Shown: piece after piece, positions 1 through 8,224 of the stretch
Layout: each line of letters begins with the position of its first letter
How positions within the stretch are numbered: the first letter of the stretch is position 1
Assembly (NCBI RefSeq): GCF_013346665.1
Contig: NZ_JABVBB010000021.1
Span: forward strand, 434,001 to 498,000
Direction: 5' to 3'
Source: Sulfitobacter maritimus
GTDB lineage: Bacteria > Pseudomonadota > Alphaproteobacteria > Rhodobacterales > Rhodobacteraceae
Length of the DNA stretch: 64,000 bases
The notes under the pieces: generated by a model
The model's database searches: none
The model's input: the letters and a program-made list of their open reading frames with translations, nothing else
Told to the model about the DNA's origin: nothing
Position numbers and translations under genes: made by a program

Positions 1-1008
1 CCGGCGAACCATCCGGATGCCCCCTATGTCATCCGTATCAAGGCGCCGCTCGAAGGCACCACCGTGATCCGGGATCAGGTGCAGGGCGATGTCACCATCC
101 GCAACGACCAGTTGGATGACATGATCTTGCTACGCTCGGACGGCACGCCGGTTTATATGTTGGCGGTAGTGGTCGATGACCATGACATGGGCGTGACCCA
201 TGTGATCCGGGGCGACGATCACCTCAACAACGCCGCGCGACAGATGATGATTTATGAAGCGATGGGCTGGGACGTGCCAGTCTGGGCGCATATCCCGCTG
301 ATCCACGGCGCGGATGGCAAGAAACTTTCGAAACGTCACGGCGCCTTGGGCGCGCAGGAATATCAGGTGATGGGCTTTCCCGCCGCTGGCATGCGCAACT
401 ACCTCGCGCGGTTGGGCTGGAGCCACGGTGATGACGAGTTCTTTACCGATGCTCAGGCGAAAGAGTGGTTTGACCTTGATGGCATCCGCAAAAGCCCCGC
501 GCAGTTTGACCTTAAGAAACTGGAAAACCTTTGCGGTCAGCACATTGCACAGGCTGATGATGCCGCACTGCGGCGCGAAATTGAAGCCTATCTGGATGCC
601 GCTGGCAAAGCTGCCCTTACGGAAGCGCAAGCCGACGGCTTGGAACGGGCGATGTATTGCCTGAAGGATCGCGCGAAGACCTTCCCGGAACTTCTTGAAA
701 AGGCAGCCTTTATTTTGGCCAGCCGCCCCATCGAGCCGGATGAGAAGGCCAGCAAAAATCTTGATACGGTATCCCGTGGCATACTGTCGGAATTGACGCC
801 GCATTTGCAAAATGCTAGCTGGAACAAGGAAACGCTGGAGGAGGTGCTGAACGGCTTTGCTGCTGCGCATGACACCAAGTTCGGCAAGCTGGCGGGTCCG
901 CTTCGGGCGGCACTTGCTGGCAGGGCAGTCACCCCATCGGTTTTTGACATGATGTTGGTGCTGGGGCGCGATGAAACCCTTGCCCGACTGACAGACGCCG
1001 CCACGTGA
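1..1008 (+). CDS. gltX: Glutamyl-tRNA synthetase, C-terminal part (5' truncated by window edge)
   Basis: Class I aminoacyl-tRNA synthetase that charges tRNA-Glu with glutamate in the cytoplasm. The open frame runs from base 1 without an upstream start, so the N-terminal Rossmann half lies outside the window. The KMSKS-type loop reads KLSKRHGA about 100 residues into the visible part, preceded by the conserved [10 protein letters not shown] segment. The remaining residues form the helical anticodon-binding region. The stop is TGA at 1006-1008. Some alphaproteobacteria carry two GltX-like enzymes, so this copy could be discriminating or GluQ-type; the visible part does not decide. The citrate synthase gene follows on the same strand after 118 bases. 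Confidence 0.93.
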   Translation, partial: PANHPDAPYVIRIKAPLEGTTVIRDQVQGDVTIRNDQLDDMILLRSDGTPVYMLAVVVDDHDMGVTHVIRGDDHLNNAARQMMIYEAMGWDVPVWAHIPLIHGADGKKLSKRHGALGAQEYQVMGFPAAGMRNYLARLGWSHGDDEFFTDAQAKEWFDLDGIRKSPAQFDLKKLENLCGQHIAQADDAALRREIEAYLDAAGKAALTEAQADGLERAMYCLKDRAKTFPELLEKAAFILASRPIEPDEKASKNLDTVSRGILSELTPHLQNASWNKETLEEVLNGFAAAHDTKFGKLAGPLRAALAGRAVTPSVFDMMLVLGRDETLARLTDAAT

Positions 1009-1126
1009 AGTTTGGTTAACCACTTCTCAAGGCAGCACGATATAAGTGACCGGGTCGGCCCTCTTTTGCGGGGCCTAGCCCAGACGGCGGGGCCTACCTC
1101 GCAGCCAACATTCGGGAAGGGACTTC

Positions 1127-2422
1127 ATGACCAATAAAAACAAGACCGCAACGCTGACGATTGATGAACAGAGCTTCGATCTGCCGATCCACAGCCCGAC
1201 CGATGGGCCTGATGTTGTCGACATTCGCAAGCTCTATGCGCAGGCTGGCGTCTTTACCTATGACCCCGGCTTCACCTCAACTGCCGCTTGCGACAGCACG
1301 ATCACCTTTATCGACGGAGATAAGGGCGTGCTGCTGCACCGGGGCTATCCGATTGAACAGTTGGCGAGCAAATCGCACTACCTCGAAGTGTGCTACCTGC
1401 TGCTCTACGGTGAGCTGCCCTCCCCCAAGGCGCTCGAGGATTTCGAGCGTCTGGTGACCAATCACACCATGCTGCATGAGCAGATGATGTATTTCTTCCG
1501 TGGCTTCCGCCGCGATGCGCACCCGATGGCCGTTATGGTGGGCGTGGTTGGCGCGATGTCGGCCTTCTATCATGATAGCACCGACATTACGGACGAGCAC
1601 CAGCGCGAAGTCGCCTCGATCCGTCTGATCGCCAAGATGCCGACAATCGCTGCGATGGCCTATAAGTACACGATCGGTCAGCCGTTCGTCTATCCGCGCA
1701 ACGATCTGGACTACGCGTCAAACTTCCTGCGCATGTGTTTCGCGGTCCCTGCCGAGGAATATGAGGTTAATCCGATCCTGAGCCGTGCGATGGACCGGAT
1801 CTTTACCCTCCATGCCGACCACGAGCAGAACGCTTCGACTTCGACCGTGCGTTTGGCGTCTTCTTCCGGTGCGAACCCATTTGCCTGCATTGCTGCCGGC
1901 ATTGCCTGCCTTTGGGGCCCGGCGCATGGCGGGGCGAACCAAGCCTGCCTCGAAATGCTCAAGGAAATCGGTACACCTGACCGTATCCCCGAATTCATCG
2001 CCCGCGCGAAGGACAAGAACGATCCCTTCCGTCTGATGGGTTTTGGCCACCGCGTTTACAAAAACCACGACCCCCGCGCCACCGTGATGAAAGAAAGCGC
2101 GGATGAGGTTCTGGAGCTTTTGGGGGTCGAGGACAATCCGATCCTTCAGGTTGCCAAGGAACTCGAAAAACAGGCGCTTGAAGATCCGTATTTCGCCGAG
2201 AAGAAACTCTTCCCCAACGTCGATTTCTATTCGGGCATCATTTTGGAAGCCATGGGCTTCCCCACATCGATGTTCACGCCGATCTTTGCGCTCGCGCGGA
2301 CCGTTGGCTGGATTTCGCAGTGGAAAGAGCAGATTAGCGATCCGCAACTGAAAATCGGCCGTCCGCGCCAGCTGTACCTTGGCGAAGATTCCCGCGATTA
2401 TGTGGATATCGAGAACCGCTGA
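1127..2422 (+). CDS. gltA: Citrate synthase (type II, hexameric class)
   Basis: Condenses acetyl-CoA and oxaloacetate to citrate, the entry step of the TCA cycle. The 431-residue length is typical of Gram-negative type II enzymes. Visible family motifs include GPAHGGANQ (catalytic His region), [10 protein letters not shown] (second catalytic His) and the C-terminal substrate segment with GWISQW and IGRPRQLY. A ribosome binding site GGAAGGGA lies just before ATG 1127. The 118-base leader after gltX contains a perfect TGGTTAACCA palindrome (1013-1022), which may be an operator. A strong terminator follows the gene. The neighbour order gltX-gltA is, from memory, common in Rhodobacterales. Confidence 0.97.
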   Translation: MTNKNKTATLTIDEQSFDLPIHSPTDGPDVVDIRKLYAQAGVFTYDPGFTSTAACDSTITFIDGDKGVLLHRGYPIEQLASKSHYLEVCYLLLYGELPSPKALEDFERLVTNHTMLHEQMMYFFRGFRRDAHPMAVMVGVVGAMSAFYHDSTDITDEHQREVASIRLIAKMPTIAAMAYKYTIGQPFVYPRNDLDYASNFLRMCFAVPAEEYEVNPILSRAMDRIFTLHADHEQNASTSTVRLASSSGANPFACIAAGIACLWGPAHGGANQACLEMLKEIGTPDRIPEFIARAKDKNDPFRLMGFGHRVYKNHDPRATVMKESADEVLELLGVEDNPILQVAKELEKQALEDPYFAEKKLFPNVDFYSGIILEAMGFPTSMFTPIFALARTVGWISQWKEQISDPQLKIGRPRQLYLGEDSRDYVDIENR

Positions 2423-2444
2423 ACGGCATTGATACCGAACAAAC

Positions 2445-2469
2445 AAACGCCCCGCCACGCGGGGCGTTT
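2445..2469 (+). terminator. Rho-independent terminator after gltA
   Basis: An inverted repeat (AAACGCCCCGC, loop CA, GCGGGGCGTTT) ends in a short T run and begins 22 bases after the gltA stop. The symmetric A and T flanks mean it could work on both strands. Confidence 0.85.
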
Positions 2470-2874
2470 CGCGTTTTGGCGGCGCTTTTTTTAAGCGGTC
2501 TTAAACCGTTGTTGCCACCACGGCGACAATCAGACGTGGCGCCCTGCCCTGCACGAATCGCAGGTGCACGGGCCTAACAGTTAAGCTTTCCGCAATCCGC
2601 CCGGAAAAGCGCGAATGTTTCCAAGCGTTTTGCCAGTTTCGAAACACCGCCTGCCAAAATAAGGCTAATTTTAGGCATTGTTGCGCGCTGGTTTACAATA
2701 ATTCCGCCCGCTTGACCCGATTCACAACTTCCCGTTACCGTTAAGCTTAACGCCTCTTTCCGGGGTCGCATTGTTGCAGTGTTCGCGGGCAATCCTGTGG
2801 CGGCGCTATGGCAGCTTACCCGGACTCGATAAACCCGCAGTGGCGAATGCCGCCTCAACACCAAGGATTGCGCT
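2470..2874. other. 405-base gene-poor stretch with a 14-bp palindrome
   Basis: No convincing gene is visible on either strand. The stretch is richer in A and T than its neighbours and contains a perfect 14-bp palindrome CGTTAAGCTTAACG at 2739-2752. A partial copy of its core (GTTAAGCTT) occurs near 2579-2587. It probably holds the promoter of the small gene at 2875. No clear -35/-10 pair could be assigned. Confidence 0.4.
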
Positions 2875-3174
2875 ATGGCCGTATTAGATCGGACAAAGAG
2901 GCTTCGCTGGGACTGCGCGGTTGGCCTGACGCAGCCCTCCTCCGGCGACGTACCGGCACCGCATGGCGCGCTGGTGCCGGACACACAGCATGATTGCGAT
3001 CAAATCGCCGTGGTCTACGACAAGGGACAAAGGCCGCCCAAGATCACCATCCGGCGCGTGTCGGGGTCGGTGCATACCGTTCTGGCGGATGGTGTCGCTG
3101 TGGCGGTGGTGGCGCGGGCCGGTGGCCCGGCGCCTTCGGCAAAAGATGTTTTGCTCGTCGAACGCAGTTGCTAG
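2875..3174 (+). CDS. Small hypothetical protein (99 aa)
   Basis: I do not recognise the family with certainty. A ribosome binding site AAGGA lies seven to eight bases before ATG 2875, which supports translation. There is no signal peptide or membrane segment. The C-terminal half (QIAVVYDKGQRPPKITIRR, then ADGVAVAVVARAGG and DVLLVE) looks like a compact beta-rich domain, and the N-terminus is polar. The gene is convergent with the enoyl-CoA hydratase-family gene, with only three bases between the stops. It could be a roseobacter-specific small protein or a chance frame; the binding site and the neat convergent packing favour a real gene. Confidence 0.5.
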   Translation: MAVLDRTKRLRWDCAVGLTQPSSGDVPAPHGALVPDTQHDCDQIAVVYDKGQRPPKITIRRVSGSVHTVLADGVAVAVVARAGGPAPSAKDVLLVERSC

Positions 3175-3177
3175 CCC

Positions 3178-3954
3178 TTAGCGTCCTTCGAATTTTGGCG
3201 CACGCTTTTCAGTAAACGCCCTGACCCCCTCCATGAAGTCATGCGACTTGCCGCATTTCCCTTGGGCTTTGGCCTCCAGCGTCAATTGATCCTCAAAACC
3301 GTTGTCCCAGCTTGCCCGGATCGCCCGTTTTGCTTCGGCATAGGCTGCTGTCGGCCCTGCCGCCAACTGCGCGGCCTTCGCCCGCCAATGCGCATCAAAC
3401 TCCGCATCGGGCACCGCTTGCCAGATCATGCCCCAGTCATCGGCCTGCTGCGCGGTGATCTTGTCTGCGAAAAGCGCGGCCCCCATGGCCTTTGCCATGC
3501 CCATTTGGCGCGGCAAGACATAGGTGCCGCCCGCGTCTGGGATCAGCCCAATGCGGGTGAATGCCTGCATGAAGTACGCGCTTTCGCTGGCGAAAACCAC
3601 ATCCGTGGCCAAGGCTAGATTAGCCCCCGCGCCCGCCGCTGCGCCGTTCACAGCGGCGATGGTCGGCACCGGACAGTTGACGATCGCCCGCAGCATCGGC
3701 GCATATTCCTCGTCAAGGGTTTGCTCAAGATCGATGGCAGCGCCGCCTGCCCGATCCCCGAGATCCTGCCCCGAGCAAAACGCGCGTCCCGCCCCGGTCA
3801 GCACGACAACGCGCCCTTCCTCGCCACCCTGCGTCACCGCTTGGGTAATCTCAGCCCGCATCTGCGTGGTCAGCGCGTTCATCTTGTCCGCGCGGTTGAG
3901 GGTGATCAATGCGATGCCATCGTTCAGCGCATAGGTGATCGTTTCATAGCTCAT
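3178..3954 (-). CDS. paaG: Enoyl-CoA hydratase/isomerase, PaaG-like (2-(1,2-epoxy-1,2-dihydrophenyl)acetyl-CoA isomerase)
   Basis: Crotonase-fold protein of 258 residues. The segment FCSGQDLGDRAG and the sequences AVNGAAAGAGANLALA and GLIPDAGGTYVLP match PaaG closely, and GMIWQAV is a PaaG-typical motif. PaaG isomerises the epoxide of phenylacetyl-CoA to an oxepin in aerobic phenylacetate breakdown. The start at 3954 is chosen over the upstream ATG because GAGGT sits seven bases before it and the protein then begins at the family's usual position (MSYETITY). No other paa genes are visible here, so the physiological substrate is uncertain; a general enoyl-CoA hydratase role is the alternative. 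Confidence 0.75.
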   Translation of the reverse strand: MSYETITYALNDGIALITLNRADKMNALTTQMRAEITQAVTQGGEEGRVVVLTGAGRAFCSGQDLGDRAGGAAIDLEQTLDEEYAPMLRAIVNCPVPTIAAVNGAAAGAGANLALATDVVFASESAYFMQAFTRIGLIPDAGGTYVLPRQMGMAKAMGAALFADKITAQQADDWGMIWQAVPDAEFDAHWRAKAAQLAAGPTAAYAEAKRAIRASWDNGFEDQLTLEAKAQGKCGKSHDFMEGVRAFTEKRAPKFEGR

Positions 3955-4023
3955 CAGGATACCTCGATATTTGCTTGGCCGCAGCATAGCAAAGCCCGTC
4001 GGCGCGACCAGAAGAACTGCGCG

Positions 4024-4476
4024 TCAGCGATTGAGAATATCGCGCAGCCGGGCCTCTTCTTCTGCGTTAAGCGGCGCTTCTGTCGCCGCCTTGCCGCCTG
4101 CGCGACCTCGAAGATAGACCAGCCCAAGCCCACCAGCCAGCAAGAGCATCAGCGGCCCTGCCCCCCAAAGCAACCAGTTCGCCCCGGTGGCACGCGGATT
4201 GAGCAAGACATATTCGCCGTAGCGGCCAACGATGAAATCGACTGCCTCCTCATCACTGTCGCCCGCCACCAAACGTTCGCGAAGCAAAAGGCGCAGGTCA
4301 CGGGCAAGGCTCGCGTTGCTCTCATCAATGCTTTCGTTCCGGCAAACGAGGCAGCGCAGCCCTTGGCTCAACTCGCGTGCGCGGGCTTCCAAGGCAGGAT
4401 CGTCCAACACTTCGTCAGGCTGGACCGCCCAGAGGGGGCTGGCGAGTAGGGTCAGGATCAGCAGCAGTCGTTTCAT
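4024..4476 (-). CDS. ccmH: Cytochrome c-type biogenesis protein CcmH (apocytochrome thiol oxidoreductase subunit)
   Basis: 150 residues with an N-terminal signal peptide (MKRLLLILTLLASPLWA). The redox motif LRCLVCRNES carries Cys42 and Cys45, and a single C-terminal membrane segment (ANWLLWGAGPLMLLLAGGLGL) anchors the protein. CcmH keeps apocytochrome c haem-binding cysteines reduced in the periplasm and works with CcmF in haem ligation. Its ATG overlaps the ccmF stop by four bases (ATGA), so the two are translationally coupled. The length matches the short, CcmL/CycL-type CcmH without the TPR domain. Confidence 0.95.
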   Translation of the reverse strand: MKRLLLILTLLASPLWAVQPDEVLDDPALEARARELSQGLRCLVCRNESIDESNASLARDLRLLLRERLVAGDSDEEAVDFIVGRYGEYVLLNPRATGANWLLWGAGPLMLLLAGGLGLVYLRGRAGGKAATEAPLNAEEEARLRDILNR

Positions 4477-6437
4477 TCCGCAGGCACCCCTTCGGGCTGT
4501 TTGCGCGCCCCTGCGGCCACCCGAAAGCGCCGGTCACTAAGGCTCAGCAGTCCCCCAAGGGCCATTAAGGCGCAGCCGATCCAGATCCAGTTCGTCATCG
4601 GCTTGATGTAGGTCCGCACGGCCCAACCGCCGCCATCCTGCGCGTCGCCGATAACCACATAGACGTCCCGCGCGAGGTTGTAGTCGATCGCCGCCTCAGT
4701 GGTGGGCATCTGCGCCACCGGGTAGAAACGTTTCTCGGGTCGCAGGGTCGCGATTTTCGCGCCGTCTTGTGCCAAAGTCAGTTCTGCGATGGTGGTGAGG
4801 TAGTTTGGACCGCGCTCTTCACGCACTTCGTTCAGCGTGAGCGTGTAGCTGCCGACGTCAAATGGTGTGTCGATCTGCGCCACGCGGATGTCGTCCACCG
4901 CCCAAGCCATCAGCCCCGCGATCCCCGCCATGGTCACACCAAGGCCGCCATGCGCTGTGGCTTTGCCCCAATCCGCACGCGGAAGACGCCGCAACCGGCG
5001 CAGCTTGCCCGGCCCGCGGCCCAACCGCTGCATCAGGTCAACAACCGTGCCCATGACCAGCCAGGCGCCAAGGAACATACCGATTGGCCCCAAAAGCCCA
5101 CGCCCGCTCTGCATGGCAAAGGCCAGCCCACCGAGCGCCAGCGCAAGAACGAAGGCATAGCGCAGCGGATAAAGGGCGCGCATGATCTTGGCCCGTTTCC
5201 ACGGCATCGCACTGCCAATCGGCAGGATCAGCCCGAGCGCTACCATGAAAGGAGTAAACGCAGCGTTAAAGAAAGGCGGCCCCACGCTCAGCTTACGGTC
5301 AAGGAACATCTCAGCGACCAGTGGCCACATGGTGCCGACGAAGACCACAAAACAGGCCACCGCCAGCAGCAGGTTGTTCACCACCAGCGCGGTCTCACGG
5401 CTTAGCAGGCCAAAGACGCCCTTGGCCTCCAACACGCTGGCGCGCATCGAATAAAGCACCAAAGCGCCACCTGTGAAAAAACCAAGGATCGCGAGGATAA
5501 AGACCCCACGCTCAGGGTCATTGGCAAAGGCGTGAACCGAGGTCAGCAGGCCCGAGCGCACGATAAACGTCCCGATCAGCGAAAAGCCAAACGCCAAGAT
5601 CGCAAGAAGGATCGTCCAGCTTTTCAAACTCTCGCGTTTCTCGACCACAATGGCCGAATGCAGCAGCGCGGCGGCCAAGAGCCACGGCATGAAGGAGGCA
5701 TTCTCGACCGGGTCCCAGAACCAGAACCCACCCCAGCCCAGCTCGTAATAGGCCCACCACGAGCCAAGCGCGATGCCGATGGTCAAAAACACCCAAGCCG
5801 CCAGTGTCCAAGGCCGAACCCAACGGCCCCACGCCGCGTCCACACGGCCTTCGATCAACGCTGCGACGGCGAAACTAAACGACATGCTCAGGCCGACATA
5901 GCCGAGGTAAAGAAAGGGAGGGTGGAAGGCCAAACCGGGGTCTTGCAACAGCGGGTTCAGGTCTTGCCCGTCAAAAGGCGGCGTGCCCATGCGCAAAAAC
6001 GGGTTGGAGGTAAAAAGGATGAACGCCAAAAACGCCACCCCAATCGCCGCCTGAACCGAGAGCACCCGCGCCCGCAAACGCGGCGGCAAATTGCCGCCGA
6101 ACCAAGCGGCCATAGCACCAAACAGTGCCACGATCAGTACCCAAAGCAGCATGGATCCTTCGTGGTTGCCCCATGTGCCGCTGATTTTATAGAGCATCGG
6201 CTTGGCCGAGTGACTATTGGCCACCACCAGACGCAAGCTGAAATCCGAGGTGATAAAGGCCCACATCAGCGCGCCAAAGCTCAGCGCGATCAGGGCAAAC
6301 TGTGCGCCTGCCGCAGGCTCGGCCACCGCCATCCAACTCGCACGGCCGCGCCATGCGCCCCACATCGGCACCACCATCTGTACCAAGGCCACGCCAAAAG
6401 CGAGCACCAGCGCGAAATGTCCAAGTTCTGTAATCAT
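4473..6437 (-). CDS. ccmF: Haem lyase CcmF/NrfE family, cytochrome c maturation
   Basis: About 654 residues with many membrane helices. The tryptophan-rich WWD region reads GSWWAYYELGWGGFWFWDP, the hallmark haem-handling site of CcmF. It takes haem from holo-CcmE and ligates it to apocytochrome c together with CcmH. Start 6437 (MITELGHFAL) matches the family N-terminus; the upstream ATG at 6479 would add a non-conserved arginine-rich stretch. No strong ribosome binding site precedes it. In most bacteria ccmE directly precedes ccmF; here two lysis genes (6498-7690) lie between them. Confidence 0.96.
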   Translation of the reverse strand: MITELGHFALVLAFGVALVQMVVPMWGAWRGRASWMAVAEPAAGAQFALIALSFGALMWAFITSDFSLRLVVANSHSAKPMLYKISGTWGNHEGSMLLWVLIVALFGAMAAWFGGNLPPRLRARVLSVQAAIGVAFLAFILFTSNPFLRMGTPPFDGQDLNPLLQDPGLAFHPPFLYLGYVGLSMSFSFAVAALIEGRVDAAWGRWVRPWTLAAWVFLTIGIALGSWWAYYELGWGGFWFWDPVENASFMPWLLAAALLHSAIVVEKRESLKSWTILLAILAFGFSLIGTFIVRSGLLTSVHAFANDPERGVFILAILGFFTGGALVLYSMRASVLEAKGVFGLLSRETALVVNNLLLAVACFVVFVGTMWPLVAEMFLDRKLSVGPPFFNAAFTPFMVALGLILPIGSAMPWKRAKIMRALYPLRYAFVLALALGGLAFAMQSGRGLLGPIGMFLGAWLVMGTVVDLMQRLGRGPGKLRRLRRLPRADWGKATAHGGLGVTMAGIAGLMAWAVDDIRVAQIDTPFDVGSYTLTLNEVREERGPNYLTTIAELTLAQDGAKIATLRPEKRFYPVAQMPTTEAAIDYNLARDVYVVIGDAQDGGGWAVRTYIKPMTNWIWIGCALMALGGLLSLSDRRFRVAAGARKQPEGVPAE

Positions 6438-6497
6438 GGGCCGAACTATAGGGGGCCAGCGCCCCCTAAGCCATGCCAAATTACGCGGGGAAGATGG

Positions 6498-7088
6498 TCA
6501 ATCGGTCGCAGCTAACGCCCGGCTGCGACGCCATGCATCGAGTGCCGGATTGTCGGAGGGCTCCAATGCGGCAAGGGTCAGACGGCTGTCTTTTCCAGTG
6601 TTCGCGACCTGCGGGGTATCGGTCCTCAGCGTCCGCAGCGCTTCGATATTGTTGACCACCTGCGGCACCCGCGTGATCGTCCCGACGATGGCTTGCTGAA
6701 ACGCCTGTGCCTTGGCCTGTTGCCGGGCACCAAAGTAGAAGGAAACGATCACGCCCAAGAGCCACCAGAGCGGCTCTGGCACCAAGGCGATGCCCTGCAT
6801 ACGCTCGGCAAACCACAGTGGATTGATCATCGCCGTCACAAACAGCCCCAAGGTGCCAAGCGCCAACATCGGGCGCGGCAGGCGGTTAACCCCATCCATA
6901 AAGCGGTCAAATCCACCTTGCCGCGCCACGGCGAACTCCGCCCCATATTGCGCCATGGCTTGACCCTGAACAGTATGCGCACGCTCTGCGCTCGCTTCGG
7001 CGTTTTCGCGGAACACTTCGACGGTGTCGCGCACAATGTTACGCTCGCCGCCGAAAACCATTGTAAAGATACGTTCGATCAACCCCAT
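6498..7088 (-). CDS. Gene-transfer-agent-type three-helix holin
   Basis: 196 residues. The first two thirds include amphipathic segments (MGLIERIFTMVFGGERN) and membrane stretches PMLALGTLGLFVTAMINPLW and EPLWWLLGVIVSFYFGA, matching what I remember of the 3TM holin family used for gene-transfer-agent release in Rhodobacterales. The C-terminal tail is polar. Start 7088 has GAGGG eight bases upstream. It overlaps the 3' end of the endolysin gene by ten bases, so they are co-translated. Expected role: permeabilising the inner membrane so the muramidase reaches peptidoglycan. No phage structural genes are nearby. An uncharacterised membrane protein is the alternative. Confidence 0.8.
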   Translation of the reverse strand: MGLIERIFTMVFGGERNIVRDTVEVFRENAEASAERAHTVQGQAMAQYGAEFAVARQGGFDRFMDGVNRLPRPMLALGTLGLFVTAMINPLWFAERMQGIALVPEPLWWLLGVIVSFYFGARQQAKAQAFQQAIVGTITRVPQVVNNIEALRTLRTDTPQVANTGKDSRLTLAALEPSDNPALDAWRRSRALAATD

Positions 7089-7690
7089 GCTGCCACCCTC
7101 TGCACGAATGCCGCCGGTGTCATATGATATTGCGGTGCGATAAACTCTTCGGCCCGACGGATCCAACCACCTTTGCCCCCCGCCTGATTGCGCGCATATT
7201 TGCGGCTTGCGGGGCGGCGGTCGGCCAGACGGAAATAGTAATTGCGCCGGGCAATACCGTAGGCATCGACCAGATGATCTGGCGCGGCACGCAGCGCCCC
7301 ATGCGCGGCGCGTATGGTCTGGGGGCCAATAGCGCCGTCGACAGCGATATCGTGACCCATTTCTCGTAGCAGCTGTTGCAGGATCTTAACGGCGTTGCTC
7401 CCGGCGTTCACATACATATCAAAGACGCTCGCCTGAAGCGGCTCAGGCAGTTCCGCGATCAGCGGTGCGTCAAAGTAATGTTTGATAAAAATATCCACCG
7501 CCTGGGCTTGGCTCAGGCTGCGCACGTCCGAGAGATCGACCTGCCCATCTCCGGTCAGGTCCAGCCCCAGCCGCCGCATTGTGTGAATGGTGACACCAAA
7601 ATTCGTCGCCCCGCCCGGATCGTCCGGGTCATTCACAAACCCGCCCTCGCGGGCGACAATTGCTTGGGCGATCTCTTTGACTGACTGCAT
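7079..7690 (-). CDS. Holin-associated N-acetylmuramidase (GH108 endolysin, gene-transfer-agent type)
   Basis: 203 residues. The glycosyl hydrolase 108 signature is present near the N-terminus: catalytic Glu15 in REGGF, then NDPDDPGGATNFGVT. Residues 44-55 (DLTGDGQVDLSD) form an EF-hand-like calcium loop, and a peptidoglycan-binding-like C-terminal half follows (AVDGAIGPQT). It should cleave murein glycan strands. Start 7690 has a very strong site AGGAGGG; a 5' extension to 7741 would lack this. The mRNA hairpin at 7700-7720 pairs part of that site. Partner of the overlapping holin gene. In Rhodobacter capsulatus such a pair lyses cells to release the gene transfer agent and lies away from the capsid genes. 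Confidence 0.88.
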   Translation of the reverse strand: MQSVKEIAQAIVAREGGFVNDPDDPGGATNFGVTIHTMRRLGLDLTGDGQVDLSDVRSLSQAQAVDIFIKHYFDAPLIAELPEPLQASVFDMYVNAGSNAVKILQQLLREMGHDIAVDGAIGPQTIRAAHGALRAAPDHLVDAYGIARRNYYFRLADRRPASRKYARNQAGGKGGWIRRAEEFIAPQYHMTPAAFVQRVAAWG

Positions 7691-7699
7691 CTCTGCCCT

Positions 7700-7763
7700 C
7701 CTGTTCTGCGCTAGAACAGGCTGAAGAGGAACGGTTAACACACCGTCTGCGCAACGTGCGCAG
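7700..7763 (-). promoter_or_regulatory. Stacked hairpins between ccmE and the endolysin; one covers part of its ribosome binding site
   Basis: Three inverted repeats lie side by side. The first, 7747-7763, is CTGCGCA-ACG-TGCGCAG. The second, 7731-7746, is ACGGT-TAACAC-ACCGT. The third, 7700-7720, has perfect 8-bp arms CCTGTTCT and AGAACAGG. On the mRNA the 3' arm of the last hairpin ends with the first AGG of the AGGAGGG ribosome binding site. This suggests partial occlusion of endolysin translation or separation from ccmE transcription. There is no T run, so it is not a classic terminator. Confidence 0.5.
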
Positions 7764-7773
7764 CAGAGCTAGA

Positions 7774-8217
7774 TCAGCTATCGCCCTCGCGGTAGACACC
7801 CTGCGCCTTCAGCGCATCCGTCACCTCTTTGGGCATGTAGGTTTCATCGTGTTTGGCAAGGATTTCAGAGGCTACAAAGACGCCGCTCACATAGCGCCCG
7901 GTCCCGACCATCCCTTGGTTTTCCTCAAAAAGATCCGGCAGCACGCCAGTAAATACGACCGGCACAGACGCGCCGCCATCGGTGACAGAAAAGCGGATCG
8001 ACTCACCCTGCCCGCGTTTGAGCGAGCCTTCTTCGACCAGTCCCCCGATGCGGAACACCTCTGTCGGTCCGGGTGGCTCTGCGATGACTTGGCTCGGCGC
8101 ACGGAAATAGTTGATACCGTCCCGTAACGCATAGCCGATCAGCGCGGTCGACAGCACCAGTGCAACGGCTGCCACTGCGATGATCTGGATGCGACGTTGT
8201 TTCTTAAGGCTTTTCAT
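7774..8217 (-). CDS. ccmE: Cytochrome c maturation haem chaperone CcmE
   Basis: 147 residues. A short cytoplasmic N-terminus (MKSLKKQRRI) is followed by one membrane helix (about 10-31) and a periplasmic OB-fold domain. The covalent haem ligand His123 sits in LAKHDETYMP, with Tyr127 as axial ligand. CcmE receives haem from the CcmABCD system and hands it to CcmF. Those genes are not in the window. The gene starts seven bases after the argC stop, so it belongs to the murI-argC transcription direction. The C-terminus after residue 130 is short and polar, as usual. Confidence 0.96.
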   Translation of the reverse strand: MKSLKKQRRIQIIAVAAVALVLSTALIGYALRDGINYFRAPSQVIAEPPGPTEVFRIGGLVEEGSLKRGQGESIRFSVTDGGASVPVVFTGVLPDLFEENQGMVGTGRYVSGVFVASEILAKHDETYMPKEVTDALKAQGVYREGDS

Positions 8218-8224
8218 AACGCCC

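Noticed and set aside
2808-2993. 61-residue frame overlapping the small gene at 2875
   Set aside because: No ribosome site and a different frame from the better-supported gene.
6498-7690. Prophage remnant
   Set aside because: Only lysis genes are present, with no integrase, capsid, attachment repeats or composition change; a transfer-agent lysis module fits better.
7731-7746. CtrA binding site upstream of the endolysin
   Set aside because: Only one TTAA is present; the TTAA-N7-TTAA pattern is not met.
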